A stretch of DNA of 64,000 nt from Gnetum montanum. Taxonomy: Eukaryota > Streptophyta > Gnetopsida > Gnetales > Gnetaceae. Position numbers and translations under genes: made by a program. The notes under the pieces were generated by a model. The model saw nothing but the letters and a program-made list of their open reading frames with translations, ran no database searches and was not told where the DNA came from. This document shows positions 1 to 11,155 of this stretch, piece by piece. Location: the NCBI GenBank assembly GCA_015680685.1, contig MNCI01003547.1, forward strand, positions 650,763 to 714,762. Direction: 5' to 3'. Each line of letters opens with the position of its first letter. Position 1 is the first letter of the stretch.

Positions 1-344
1 TGCTGCAAGGTTTATCCAATCAAGTTCATCTTTATTGCCGTACACAACTTGGGTTCAGGTTACAAGCTGCTCGAATAAAGAGCTGTTCACTCTAGGACTC
101 CTACTACAGGCACATGGGAAAAATTCTAACTCTGGAGTGATCAATCTGCCAGAGCTTCGCTACTTCTAGCCAGGATTGGGAAATAAGGGGACTGCCGCCT
201 CTTATTTATAGATATGGTGGCAGATTGCGATATCGCGTACGTGATATCGCAGGGAAAGACGCGATATCGCGTATGCGATATCGCATGGGATGCAATATCG
301 CGGCGGCCGCGATATCACCGCACAGTGCATGTCGCGTCTCATCA
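1..344 (-). mobile_element. LTR G: truncated Athila-family LTR at the window edge
   Basis: Reverse-complement match to the solo LTR at 53411-54163: both have the GCGATATCGC-type palindromes, a TATA box (TTATTTATAG near 203), and the same 'GAGCTTCGCTAC' and 'CTACTACAGGCACATGGGA' segments. It ends with CTCATCA at 338-344, the family's terminal motif. The flank that follows (ACTACAATGATGAAAAACA) continues an E-type LTR, so G inserted into the 3' LTR of E. Only the right part is in the window, so solo versus full-length cannot be told. Confidence 0.75.
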
Positions 345-668
345 ACTACAATGATGAAAAACAATCTTAATCTTTATTGTTGATCATAAATTGTGTCGAG
401 GAACATTCCACTCAAATAAAGATTTTGTACAATTATAGTCCACCACAATGTAGGCATTCACTCTAACAAGAGTTCTAATTCATGAAAATAAACTACAAAA
501 ATTCCCTAAGTGTTTGTAAAAGTTTATTTGTTTTTGATGTGATGTTGGGTTGATATTTATAAGCATGACCATGGTCCACTACATCTCATCTACGATGACA
601 TATGCAAAGGTATGATGTTGAAACTATGATAGGATATCATAGGCTACATAATTATATGTTTTATCATA
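345..668 (-). repeat. 3' LTR of element E (part), minus strand
   Basis: Aligns with 47820-48111, the corresponding part of the 5' LTR of E, including 'CTTTATT...GATCAT', 'TATTTATAAGCATGACCATGG' (TATA box and R region) and 'GATATCATAGGCTACATAAT'. The LTR begins (minus sense) at TGATAAAACA, directly after a purine tract. The rest lies left of the window, beyond LTR G. Confidence 0.7.
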
Positions 669-681
669 CCCCCATGATTGA
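669..681 (-). other. Polypurine tract of element E
   Basis: Minus-strand sequence AATCATGGGGGTA abuts the LTR start TGATAA. The same arrangement (CATGAGGGTA then TGATGAA, and TGTGAGGGTA then TGATGAG) precedes the 3' LTRs of B and A, so this is read as the plus-strand primer site. Confidence 0.65.
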
Positions 682-910
682 CTGAAAATTTGTCCTCAAA
701 TTTAAATAAGAGGAGAATAGAGTTTTTTACAAGATTATGGGGTCATATACAAACTTTGACATGATGACTTATATACATGATTGACTCTACTATGGATGTT
801 GCATTGTGGTTCAAGTGGTGTTTACAAAATTATCATGCATCACATGATTGACACAGATGATAAAAAAGAAGTCAAAAATAAAACAAGACAAAACAAACTT
901 TATGTATTCT

Positions 911-3681
911 TTAGGTTCTAAATGGTGGTGGTTGCTCCATCACTTTCTTTCCTTTATCATAGGATTTCTGGAATTGATATCTATTCAGTAGTGCCCAAGG
1001 ATTCTCCTCTTCAAATCTTAGATCATGTACAATCTAGAAAAATTTAGCAATGTTTTCTAGAGTCAGTACTTTCCATAGGCATGATAGTTGTGGAAATATT
1101 TTATTGGTTTTCACACACCATGCTACGAACTACCTTCTTTCTTCTTTGAATGTTGTGGCTATCTTTCCTAATTCCTGGTAGTTAGTCATTCTCCTAGCTA
1201 GATTTGATACTACACCTTTTTTATCCTATTAGCAAGCTTTGACCACTTGGAGTTTAGAGTTTGCAATATGAAATTTTTGTTGTGAATCCTTTTTATCTGA
1301 AAACTACTTCTCTTATAATGCATATACCATAGCCACTTACTACTCTAGTTTTGGTTCTGGCCTACCTATTGTTAACATGGCTAGATTAGCATATTGAAGA
1401 TTTGCTAATCCCATGTACTCTATAAAATCTTCTATCTGTAGGTCTTTGTTCTTAATCTCAGCCTAATGCATGTGGGTAAGACTATCCAAGATAGGCTATC
1501 AATTATATGTTTGTGTTGTGATAGAGTTGATGCTAGCTTTAGCCATTTGGATTTCTTTCGCTTTGATCTATTTATACATGCTCAACTGATCTTCGAAGTG
1601 TTCCTTTAGCCATTCATGCTTTTTACCCTTATTTTGCCACATGTTGATCTTGATGGCTAAATTTTATCATACTATGCAAACTTGCTTCATTAACAAGGTT
1701 CTATTTTCTCTAGCCAATTTCCTTATGTCAAGGTTAACTCTTGAAAATTGATCTCATAGCTAATGAATGATTTCTTCCAACATATTCTTTTTTTCTCAAT
1801 GTCAGTTAACCTTATATTATCTATAGCAATTTTCTTATTTTATTCTTCCAATGCTATTAAGCCTTTCACATGGGTGTATGTTTGTGCTTCTTTCATTAAG
1901 GCATTCCATGTTGCCTGTTCTCTCTCCATTTCCATCTAGGCATATTTGGTCATCAATTGATCCATCTATTCATTTCTAAATTTCTCTAGCTAATCAGGTG
2001 TAATATATTATGTAGGGCCTTGCCTTTTTGCTTTTAATGCAACCAATTCTACTTGTAGCATTTGCACTTCAATTTCAACATTATCTACTCTAGTTTTCTT
2101 GATGACTAGTTTGCTCTTAGTTAAAATCAATTCTGACTATGTTGTAGTGCTATCACTTGGAATATCAAAGAGGTTTTGCATTACTTATCTAGTTGGCAAT
2201 AGTCAATCTAGGATCTCCTCATGCTTTTTTGGGGCCATGGATGTTCTACCTATGTCTTTCACATCTTTTGTTCCAGTGATATCAGTTAGTGGCACAATGG
2301 AAACATTAAGAGATTCTTTGATATGGTCAATGATAACTTCAGCTACTCCTACTACATCCTAATGTTGCATAACCACCACTATGACTCCTTCACATGTCTC
2401 TAACATTACCTAGAATGATGCAACATTCATAGATATTTATTGTGCCTAGTCTTCATCTTTTTTCACTTGTAATGAGATTTGATCACTTGCAGGTCTTATT
2501 GATATAGTAGGTCTACTTGGATTACCTTTCCCTTTGTACATGCTAGAGACCTCTTTGCTTCCCCAATTGATTGTCTCAACTATTTGTTGTAAATGGCTAA
2601 TAAAGTGTATGTAGTCTTATTGTGCTAAAGGAGCACCTGGTTCTAGTCTATCAATGGCTGGTGTTGATCCACTAGGTCTTGCTTGCTATGTTCCTATGGC
2701 TAAAACATTTCCTATCAATGTGGACTCAATTACTTCTTTAGTGCCTACTAGTTTTTCTAATTAATCCTTCTTTGGTGGCATTGGTTTTGAAATTTCTACA
2801 TATGAGGCATTCTCGGCTTTGGAGAGAACATCATTTGTGTAACTCAGAGTCCCTACTTGTCAACACAGTATTCTAATAAGGCAAGGCAATGCTAGAGTAA
2901 GTTTTCCTACCTTCTTTTCTTCAAATCTTCTTTGGATGTCTAAGAATAGTAAATGAGCCATGTTAGCTTGGAATTTTTCCATAAGAATGATGCTTCCTCA
3001 AGCAACATATGTGGAAATTCTATTTAGTATTTTGATTAGGAAGAGATGGTAGATCCCAATCTTGAAGTAGATTTTTCCAGCTATGGACAATCCACTATAT
3101 TCCTTTTCACATGTTCCATAGGTCCTTTGTAGCCATAACTTCATTGCCTCTATGTTAGACCAAGTAAAGATTTAAGCTGTATTGGCTCTAACATTTCGGA
3201 GATACAGTTACTTAGCTATTGCTTCAATGAGGTACCACACTGTGATTTCTTCTATCTTGACTATAGAATCATCTTGCTTAATCTTCCAAAATTAGTACAC
3301 TTCTCCCAAGTATTATTTTCCATTACATGAGATTGTGGACCAAAGAGAAGAGGCTTGGAGTTATTCACAACTATCAGCAAAGTAAAACTCTATGAATGGT
3401 TAAAAGTTTAGTTCCATTATAACTATAGACATGATAGACTTTTCTTGAATGGCTTGATGACATTCGTTTAACAGTGTCAAACACTGTCCTTACTCTCAAG
3501 TAGGTAGTATATCAGCTTTTGCTTCAGCAGATTATCCTATCGTAGGTGTTGGCTACTAGATGTTATAGGATTGGACCTCTTGCTCAGCAAATGCAGTTTG
3601 TTCTCCAACTTGTCCTCTTCTTCTAGGTCTCTTTCCCCTTTGTTGTGACAATCCTTCTACTATAGGTCTTCTAGGAGGCAT
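911..3681 (-). pseudogene. Long degenerate ORF of unknown function in the env position of element E
   Basis: Not recognised. On the minus strand a reading frame runs from an ATG at 3681 (start MPPRRPIVEG, followed by an Arg/Lys-rich stretch) to a TAA at 911, about 920 codons, interrupted by many stops that look like CAG/CAA/TGG mutated to TAG/TAA/TGA, plus at least one frameshift. The first half is mixed hydrophobic/aromatic. The second half is rich in E, K, Q and L with heptad-like spacing and is probably coiled coil (around 2100-1650). I see no CCHC finger, RT, protease or clear membrane segment. It lies in the sense direction of E, between the gag-pro region and the 3' LTR, the position where Athila elements carry an env-like ORF. 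Position alone does not make it an envelope gene; an independent nested insertion is also possible. Confidence 0.5.
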
Positions 3682-5997
3682 GTGCAATCATAGAGAATTC
3701 TTTTAAGTATTTCATAGAAGTCTCTAAAAGTTCATAATCCTTCCTCAAGTTCTTGGTTTTAGTCAAAATCAACTCTTACTATTACGTTGTAGTTCTTATT
3801 GAGATTGAAAAGTTAGAAAAAATTTGTAAAACCCTCAATTGTAAAACTTCTTGAGGTTTACAAATAATTTTTAAGCTTTATGACCTATCACAACTGCTTA
3901 TTTCTTATTTAACATGTATTTGAGTGGTCAATTAGAAAGAATTGTTAAGTTTATTAGCCTTTGTTAGTTTATAATATGATTATTTCTTATTTTTCTTACC
4001 CTTTCTTTGTTCTTTTAGGTGTTAGAAAAATTTTATGCAAATTGCACAACTATGTGTAGTACTCTTGCCCACAACTAAGTTGGTTACTCCATGAGAAAAA
4101 GGAAATGGAATGGCTCTAATCAAAGTTACAGTGAAGAAGATATGGCTCTTGAAAGTTTAGAGGTTAGATAAACAACATGAACTTCGTAGGCTTTTGAATA
4201 ATAAAATAAAAAAGTTGGCTAATATCCCATGCACATAAATAGATTTTTATTGAGGATGCATTGTAGATACGACATCATGGATACAATATTGTAGGGGCTA
4301 ATACATTGTATCTATGATGTCATCTTTGAACTTTTGAATCTTTTGAGTGATTTTTGATAGAAAAATTAAGTAAAATGGATAGTCCAGAAGGTATATAGAT
4401 GGTCCAAAGGGTTCTTAATCATGGGTGATGTTGAAAGTATAAGAATTTATCATTAATGATGTATGAAAGAAGGATTTTAGGCAAGGTGAGTCAATTAAGC
4501 TTTCTAGGAGATGGTTGGTAAAAATTGCCAAATGTATGATCAAAGATGAGTCTATAGGAAAGATAACAATGATCACATAAGTGTTACAGAGGCACAAGAT
4601 GATGTGGAATTGGTCCTTAGGTATGAAGCATAAGAGTTATACAAGAGGATCCTCCCCAAACCAAGCTTCAACCCTTGGTGCTTTTGTATAATCACACCTA
4701 AAAGTGTTCATAAGCACTCAAGGAGTTGAATGTAAAACATACATGTCTTCCAAAAACACACATGTTAATATTTTCTTGATAAGAAAATAACACTATATTA
4801 TATAAAACCATTAAATTATGATTATATATAATTGTGAGGTGAAATGGGAGTAGTAGGGATTGCAGAAAATAGGACATGAGGTGTCTTACCATAGGCATAA
4901 TGAATTCTATATGTGATGCATGATTAAAGTAATCATTAGCCCTTCCATCCAAGATTCAAACCAAGCCCATACGACTTACTAGTGACATCACATTATGTCA
5001 TCTTAAAACCAAAAACCAAAAGACTAGCACAATTGCAAAGAGTATTAACACTAGCAATAAAGTTCAAGGAATTAGTTTATTAACACCACACTTTATTTTG
5101 AAGGAGACTTGGCCATTAGACAGAGGATGCCTTTAGACATGGGTAACATGTCTTTCTAGCCTTGTAACTAATGTGAATTTAAGAAACCTTGAAAGTTTTG
5201 AGAAGTTGCCTACCTTCAAACATGGGTAACATGTCTTTCCAATGGAACCCCCAGAAATTTTTCTTTTGTGTGTTTATTAGGTTATTAATGTGTCAACTTT
5301 ACTAGAGGAATATATTTAGGCATGGGTAACATATCTTTCTAGTCACATGATAAGGCCACACTTATTTTAGAAATAATTTCATTTTTTATTAGAATTCAAG
5401 TGAATAATACAACTTAATAGGAGGATAAGACTTATAGTAGTAGCCTTAGAGAATCCACAGGTACCCTTGATGTCACACCTTTTTCATTCCCCCTTGGTTC
5501 TTTACTCTTTTATCCATGCATAATGATCATAAGTTTATTTTAGTTTTATTGTGAAGGGAATGTCATTATGTCCATGGTAAGAATCTGTTATTATTGGAAA
5601 TGAGTGGATGGATGATGTGGTCTCACTGAATATATAATCAATCCTTTAATGAATTGATGACATAGGGTGAAATTCTCATTATTTTGACTATATCTCATTT
5701 TATTCCTTCACACTTTATTAGAAAATCCACAAAAGTATATACATGAAAGATAGTAAAAATCATGGAAAATTAGTAAGACTAGAAAAATGTAAAAAGAATT
5801 TTAAAAAAAATTAAAGAATAAAAAATGATTAAGAAATAAAAAAATTTATAAAAAATAAGAAATATATCAAAGAATGGAAAAATTGATGAAAAATGTGAAA
5901 AAGTATAACAAAAAAATTTCAAAACAAAAAATTGTAAACCAAAAAATTACAAAACAAAAAATTTGAAATGCACTTATCAATTTTTCATTCAAGATAT
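3682..5997 (-). repeat. 3' non-coding region of element E
   Basis: No gene seen. Short blocks match, in reverse complement, the regions between the last ORF and the 3' LTR of A and B: the block near 4630-4660 (CCTCCCCAAACCAAGC) matches 'GCTTGCTTTGGGGAGGA' near 54830, and three copies of CATGGGTAACATGTCTTTC-like sequence (near 5138, 5222, 5320) match the single copies near 41245 and 54380. The triplication is specific to E. An AT-rich A-run segment fills 5740-5980. An imperfect inverted repeat lies at about 4266-4322. Confidence 0.55.
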
Positions 5998-6539
5998 GAC
6001 ATTTCCCCAACAACTAAATTCATGGGCACCTGTTTAGAAAATGGACCCTAGGTCCCCAAGATCATACACTCTAGGTTTCTTATTTAGCATCCCTAATGAT
6101 TTATCTTTTCATTTATTGTCCCATGTGACATTGATAATAATAAAGTTTTTATCATTATGAGACATATATATTTTTAGAATAGATGATATTTTTATTTTAT
6201 ATGGCCTAGAGATTTATTCTTCTTCATTCTTAATTTCAAGTTTTGAATCTTCATGTTTATTATTTATTATTGGTGTATGATCATGGTTTAGGATATCCTT
6301 TTGTAAACTCTCGATTTGGGTTATTTGCTTGGGGTAGGAGTTCATAACTGAATTAAATGCTTTCATGCATGTTTTGAATAGTTTCATGTTCTCATTTCTT
6401 AACCACTAGTGTCTTTTGCTTTGGTGCCAATGCTTCTTTTTTTACACATACTTGTTTTTCACATTTTTTATGGGCTAGTGTAAGGATCATTTTAACATTT
6501 TGAACTTTCAGTCCACAACTCCACCCATCTTCATTGTAA
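5998..6539 (-). pseudogene. C-terminal coding segment of element E, shared with element B
   Basis: Minus-strand frame beginning at the junction with element A (…NEDGWSCGLKVQNV…) that corresponds residue by residue to 52400-52930 in B (…NNGCSCGLEIQNI…), continues through 'KQKTLVVKK' (B: KPKDT-WLENEN), and ends at an 'INV…HEFSCWGN' segment equivalent to 'INV…HKISHGGD' in B. Several stops. Element A has the opening part of this segment only weakly and then goes on to RT, so in E and B this segment replaces the pol domains. Function unknown. Confidence 0.6.
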
Positions 6540-6544
6540 GTAAT
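6540..6544. repeat. Target-site duplication GTAAT (left) of element A
   Basis: GTAAT directly precedes the TGATGAG LTR start at 6545. An identical GTAAT follows the CTCATCA end at 43281-43285. Joining across one copy restores the element E frame (…FLHYNEDGWSCG…). Confidence 0.9.
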
Positions 6545-7372
6545 TGATGAGTCATGTTTTGACATGATTTGATATCAGATATCTAATATCAAAACTATGA
6601 CATCAGATACCCAATGTTGGAGCCCAAGACATGATGTTGAATATCCAATATCGCGGGGTATACGCCAGCCTATAAATATAGTGCTTGGGCTCACATTTTT
6701 TAGATAGTTCTTCATTGTTTTGCATAGAGTAGCAAAGCTCTTGTAGTTTGTTTTCTCCAAAGTTAGAATATTTTATAAGTGCCCACAGCAGAAGTCTAAG
6801 TGTGTATGGATCTTTGTTTGAACACTAATGTACCTAAGCGCAGCAATGTAACGAGAATAAAAATAGATCCTTTTGATAATCCTTACATCACTGAGAATAT
6901 ATTAATGTTTCCTTTAATACACTTTACTTTAATGAATTTAAATTAAGCAATTAATTTCCAATTGTTAATGAACACAAGCACAACCACTTCAAGCATACAT
7001 ATAGTGTTTGGTAGCCCAACAATGCTATATGTGTTTAGGATGTGTCCAAGAAAGTGGGATGGGTACTTGTGTTAGGCTAGCTAGGTAGTAAATAAATTAG
7101 ATCTTAAATTACTCTACCTTTCATTCCTGTTGTAGGCGACTAAAATTATAAAACATAAAATGAGAAAAATCATGTACCTCAATTACACTTAAACCATACC
7201 CTTGAGCTTCACAAGTGTAGTTGGGAAGACAATAAACGTTCTCAATGTCCATTTCACTTCCTAGAGGAACTAGTGCACTAAAGAACTACAGGTCCATGGA
7301 ATTCGACTGAATCATGCATGAACACTTTAGTGATTCATATGGTTAGGTGTAGGGGTACCTTGCCACTCATCA
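6545..7372 (+). repeat. 5' LTR of element A
   Basis: 828 bp, TGATGAG...CTCATCA. Contains GATATC-type palindromes (6570-6650), TATA box CCTATAAATATAG (about 6670) and the R-region block 'AGAGTAGCAAAGCTCTTG'. Aligns throughout with 42427-43280. Confidence 0.9.
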
Positions 7373-7373
7373 T

Positions 7374-7391
7374 TGGTGTTGTTGCTAGGGA
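7374..7391 (+). other. Primer-binding site of element A (tRNA-Asp type)
   Basis: TGGTGTTGTTGCTAGGGA, one base after the LTR end. Compared with the complement of a plant tRNA-Asp 3' end (TGGCGCCGTTGCCGGGGA) there are five differences, four C-to-T and one G-to-A. The equivalent sites in B (50064) and E (47244) support the assignment. Confidence 0.8.
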
Positions 7392-7532
7392 CCTTTTGGT
7401 TGTTTTGTGCACTAACTAGGATTTACTGAAAATCATTCAAAATCATTGGAATGAACCTTAGAGTCATATCATAGTTTACAATTGCTACAACAAAATTTAA
7501 AAGCACACTACATTTTTATCATCTAATTGAAA

Positions 7533-7736
7533 ATGTCTTCTTCTCATAAGAGTGTTTCTCCACCCAAGTCTAATGGAGTTCATCAACTAGTGCCTCGGCA
7601 ATATCGAGTGGTATATGCTCATCCTGATGAGTATGTACCCCATTTCACCTTCATCCTACATTAGGATGAACAGCTGTGATGGCATGAAATGAAGGGCAAC
7701 ATCGTGTTGCTACCCAATCGATATGTTCCTGCATTG
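7533..7736 (+). pseudogene. Element A gag, N-terminal part
   Basis: ATG at 7533 opens MSSSHKSVSPP…, with the same MSSSH start as B (50188) and a similar following block (YAHPDEYVPH; B: YAHLDPYYIQ; E: YAHSDPYYLD). Two or three stops (TAG, TGA) occur before the frame is cut at 7736 by element C. Across the insertion the frame continues at 34522 with one copy of the target duplication removed. Confidence 0.75.
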
Positions 7737-9126
7737 TGTACCATCCGAAATCGTCAATGTAAGGCTAGAATGAAACAAACACCAGATGATCCTCGGAAGA
7801 AATATAGAAGACCCTACCTTCGCTTGAGGGCAAGTTGGAATGGACGAAGGCAGAGTGCCTTGAATGGTCTGCACGTGGATCAAACAAGGACTTCCCCAAC
7901 ATGCGCATTGTGCGATGGGTTGGGTTATATGTAAACGATGCACATTAAACGTAAATTGTAACGTAAACAGGCACGATAACGTGAATGTAAATGTAAACTG
8001 AAAACGAATAAAACTATAATAAATCGAGGCAAAATGTAAACTTTTTTATATCAAAAAAATGATTACAGAGTGCACCGATCATAACGCAGTTGTGGATTGA
8101 TCACAAGGCAACTGTTTAGCCCCGATGGGTGATGATGGGTGCTGGAAGATGCAGGTTTTGGATTGCAGGGAAATGCAACGTCCAAGTCTGATGCCCAGCA
8201 TACAGAGGTTGATGCCTATATTTTTCCAAGTCTCACAGATTCCAGTTTCTTGTGTCTGTTTGTAAAAATTGCCAACCCTGATCTAGTGAAAAATCGGGGT
8301 TTTTATAAGATCTTGGGCGTTACATTCGGATTTGTAAGGAGATGAGTGGTTGTGAGGTGAGAAAAATTTGGATTGGGAGACAAGTGGTGCGTTGACCGAG
8401 TGCAGGATATGTTACAACTGTATAGCATGTAGCGTATGAGATTGGGCATCAACCTCAGCATATAGGCTCAGCATCAACCTCAGCGTCCAAGCTTAGCATA
8501 CACCAAAATGTACCCAGCGTACACACATGAAAATGCATCATTTAGGGCCCAAAACTTGATTTTTAGGTGCCTGTGATGATGCCCAATAGTTGCCCTACCT
8601 TTGGGAGTTAATTTTAGGTGAAAATATTTCTCTTTGGTGCCTATTTTGGGTCATTTTTGGTGGTGTACGCTGGGCTGTATGCTGGTTAGCGTACACCAAA
8701 ATGTACCCAGCGTACACACATGAAAATGCATCATTTAGGGCCCAAAATTTGATTTTTAGGAGGCTGAGAGCTACTGGGGACCTTGGGGAAGGTCTTGGGG
8801 GGTCCATATGCTCAATTCTGGCATGTTTTGGCTCAATTTTTTGGGTCCAAAAATTGCTATACGTTGGCCTGTACCCTGGCTAGCGTACAGCCCAGTGTGA
8901 ACAGAGTATACTTAGTCAAACCCAAGTATTTTAAACCCAAAACATGAAATTCCTGATGCCGGATGCTGATGTAGTCACTTGTCGGTCTTGAGGAACTCTT
9001 TCTTGTTCAATTATGCTCCATTTGATGTTTTTTTTTTAGGCTTTCAAGCTTGGTCATGCTAGGGACCAACATGACTTAGCTCAATTTCTATCTACAAGTG
9101 TTAACCAAAATTTTTGTGGTGTTTCA
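7737..9126 (-). repeat. 3' LTR of element C
   Basis: 1,390 bp, TGTACCATCC...GTGTTTCA on the plus strand (TGAAACACC...GGATGGTACA in element sense). Aligns with 32938-34521. Holds two copies of a 193-bp tandem unit (starting near 8497 and 8690; landmark GTACACCAAAATGTACCCAG), where the other LTR holds three. A minus-strand TATA-like TTATAAAAA lies near 8300. Confidence 0.88.
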
Positions 9127-9142
9127 TTGGCCCCTCTTTGTT
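9127..9142 (-). other. Polypurine tract of element C
   Basis: In element sense AACAAAGAGGGGCCAA directly precedes the LTR start TGAAACACC. Element D has AATAAAGAGGGGCCAT at the same place (29327-29341). Confidence 0.75.
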
Positions 9143-10300
9143 GAAGCTTGGAGGAACTGACCCAAGAGGCATTGACAAAGAAGTACAAAACACCACAAGA
9201 AAACTGGTAGCAAGCATTGTCCTTTAGCACTTGGCCAAATGTCATCGCACCGTGTTCAAAAGTACCTAGGATTGGGAAATGAAGTTTTGAGATGATATCT
9301 AGAGGATATGTTTGCAACTGTGGGATTGGGAATTGATCAAGGGATTGTGCTAGTGTGGGAGAGGAGTATTCATCTTGTGCAAACAAGTCATGTTATTCCT
9401 TGTCGATGGCCAATATTTGGCAAACTTAGAACCAGGGCATGAGGAGTATGTCCTTTGGAGGAACGAGACTCTTGTATCATGTTTGAGAGAACTTGTTGTC
9501 ACCACCAAAGCCACGCGATGAGGTGATGCGTTCTTTAGAGAAATAGGACCCTTGTGGAGTGTCTAAGGAAACCCATTGTCTGACAGCCAAAACCACGCAG
9601 TGAGGTGAAACATGATGGTTTGAGACACGAGTATTTCTTTCCAAGACAACTGCCTTCCTGCCTAGGGCTTGTATGGGAAGTTCCAAGGGTCTTGTGGTTC
9701 ATTTTGCTCTTTGATCTTTGATCTTTTCTTTTTCTTTTTCTTTTTCTTTTTTCTTTTTTTTTCTTTTTCTTTTTTTTTATTTTTGGAAAGAGCTTTCTTT
9801 CAATTTTGCACTCATGCTCATGTGTCATGTTGTGTGTTGCAACTGCTTGAGAGTGTCACGGCGTGCAATAGTGTGCTCAAAGTTTTGGGGTGTACTGGGT
9901 GTATCTGGGAAATGTAACCGGGTAGGAAAGGGAACGAGAGTGTTGGGGAAATGGAGAATGTATTGGGAACCGGGAATGTACTTTTAAACAGATTGATTAA
10001 CCTAGTTGCATGCATCACAAACAATGTGGCACCTTGTCATCATGATGAAGTGTATCCGTGTACGAGTACCACTATGTGTCATCCTACAAACACAACTCCA
10101 AGAAGACAAGAAAATCGCAAGTGAATGAGTTAGCAAACACTTTAGACACAAATGTGGCTGATGCAAATGGAGGCACCATGTGAAACTTAAGGCAAACAAA
10201 ATGAGCAGCAATAGTGTTGTCAAAGCCGATGTGATGAATGATGCAGTAAGCATTGATGAAGACATGTCATGAATTATAGCATCAGATGAATGTGCCAGAT
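9143..10300 (-). repeat. Element C 3' non-coding region
   Basis: No gene seen. Near the LTR the minus-strand text (GTGTTTTGTACTTCTTTGTC) matches the corresponding part of D just before its 3' LTR (29276-29297). A polypyrimidine microsatellite of (CTTTTT)n type occupies about 9714-9780. The ORFs it creates are low-complexity artefacts. Confidence 0.5.
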
Positions 10301-10760
10301 ATGATCTTGCTAGTTTATAGTCTTAGCGGACTATCGTGGGTTAGTTTTACGTCATAACCCATTGGACGTTGCCAGTTTATTGTCGTAGTGGATGGTGCGA
10401 TGCTAGTTTATAGTCGTGGCGGACTATGAAGAGGAAAGCTAGTTTATAGTCTTAGCGGACTTTGGTGAATGAGTGTGACAGTTTAGTGTCATGTTAGATA
10501 GAGCTTTGTGGTGTCAGTTTACCATCATGACGCCAGGACGTTCTGTGGTGCTAGTTTTTTTAAGTCATAGCCCAGAACATTCTGTGGTATCAGTTTACCA
10601 TCATGATGCCAGGACAAATTTGTGGTATCAGTTTACCATCATGATGCCAGGACGAATCTATGGTATTAGTTTATTGTCATGATGCCAGGACAAAGTGTGG
10701 TACCAATTTTAAGTCATGATGCTAGGACTGTTCTGTGGTATTAGTGTGGTACCATTGCTA
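10300..10760 (-). repeat. Degenerate tandem array, 'AGTTTATAGTCTTAGCGGAC' type, element C
   Basis: About ten irregular copies, 40-65 bp apart, of a core such as CAGTTTATAGTCTTAGCGGA or CAGTTTACCATCATGACGCC. Reverse-complemented, the core (GTCCGC..AGA.TATAAACTGG) matches the array at 27785-28165 that follows integrase in D. So this array marks the 3' end of the lost pol region. Confidence 0.7.
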
Positions 10761-10914
10761 GGTGTCACCAATGCTAGGACCATTGGTGTGGATGCATGCG
10801 TGTGCGTCCGTATCATCCTGTAAACAAAAGCAACTAGAGAAAACAATGTTAAATAGAAACTGCAGAAAACATGAGCTAAAATGCACAATTAAATAGAAAA
10901 TAATGTGAAAAGGT

Positions 10915-10970
10915 AGTAGTTTAAGGCCTTTTCGGGCCATGGTTTAGTTTAAGGCCTTTTCGGGCCACAT
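10915..10970 (-). repeat. Two-copy GGCC-palindrome repeat, element C
   Basis: Two copies of TTTAAGGCCTTTTCGGGCCA. The reverse complement equals the unit (GGCCCGAAATGGCCTTAAACTA) that forms the large array after protease in D (18680-19340). Its position just after protease in C matches D. Confidence 0.75.
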
Positions 10971-11155
10971 GTAAACGCGTAAGCTAGTACAATGCAAACT
11001 AAGGTGACGTATGCACAATAAACAAAGGTAAAGAGTGGGCGGGGATCCGACGTGTTTTTGGCCACAGGGGAGTCTTGATTATGCAGTTTTTTCCTAGCCA
11101 GACGTGGTCTAGGAGGCGTCCTGGTTTGCTCTGGGAGGCTTTCGATTTTTACCCC

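Noticed and set aside
9669-9987. Phe/Ser-rich and Lys/Arg-rich ORFs on both strands
   Set aside because: Low-complexity translation of a (CTTTTT)n microsatellite in the non-coding end of element C.
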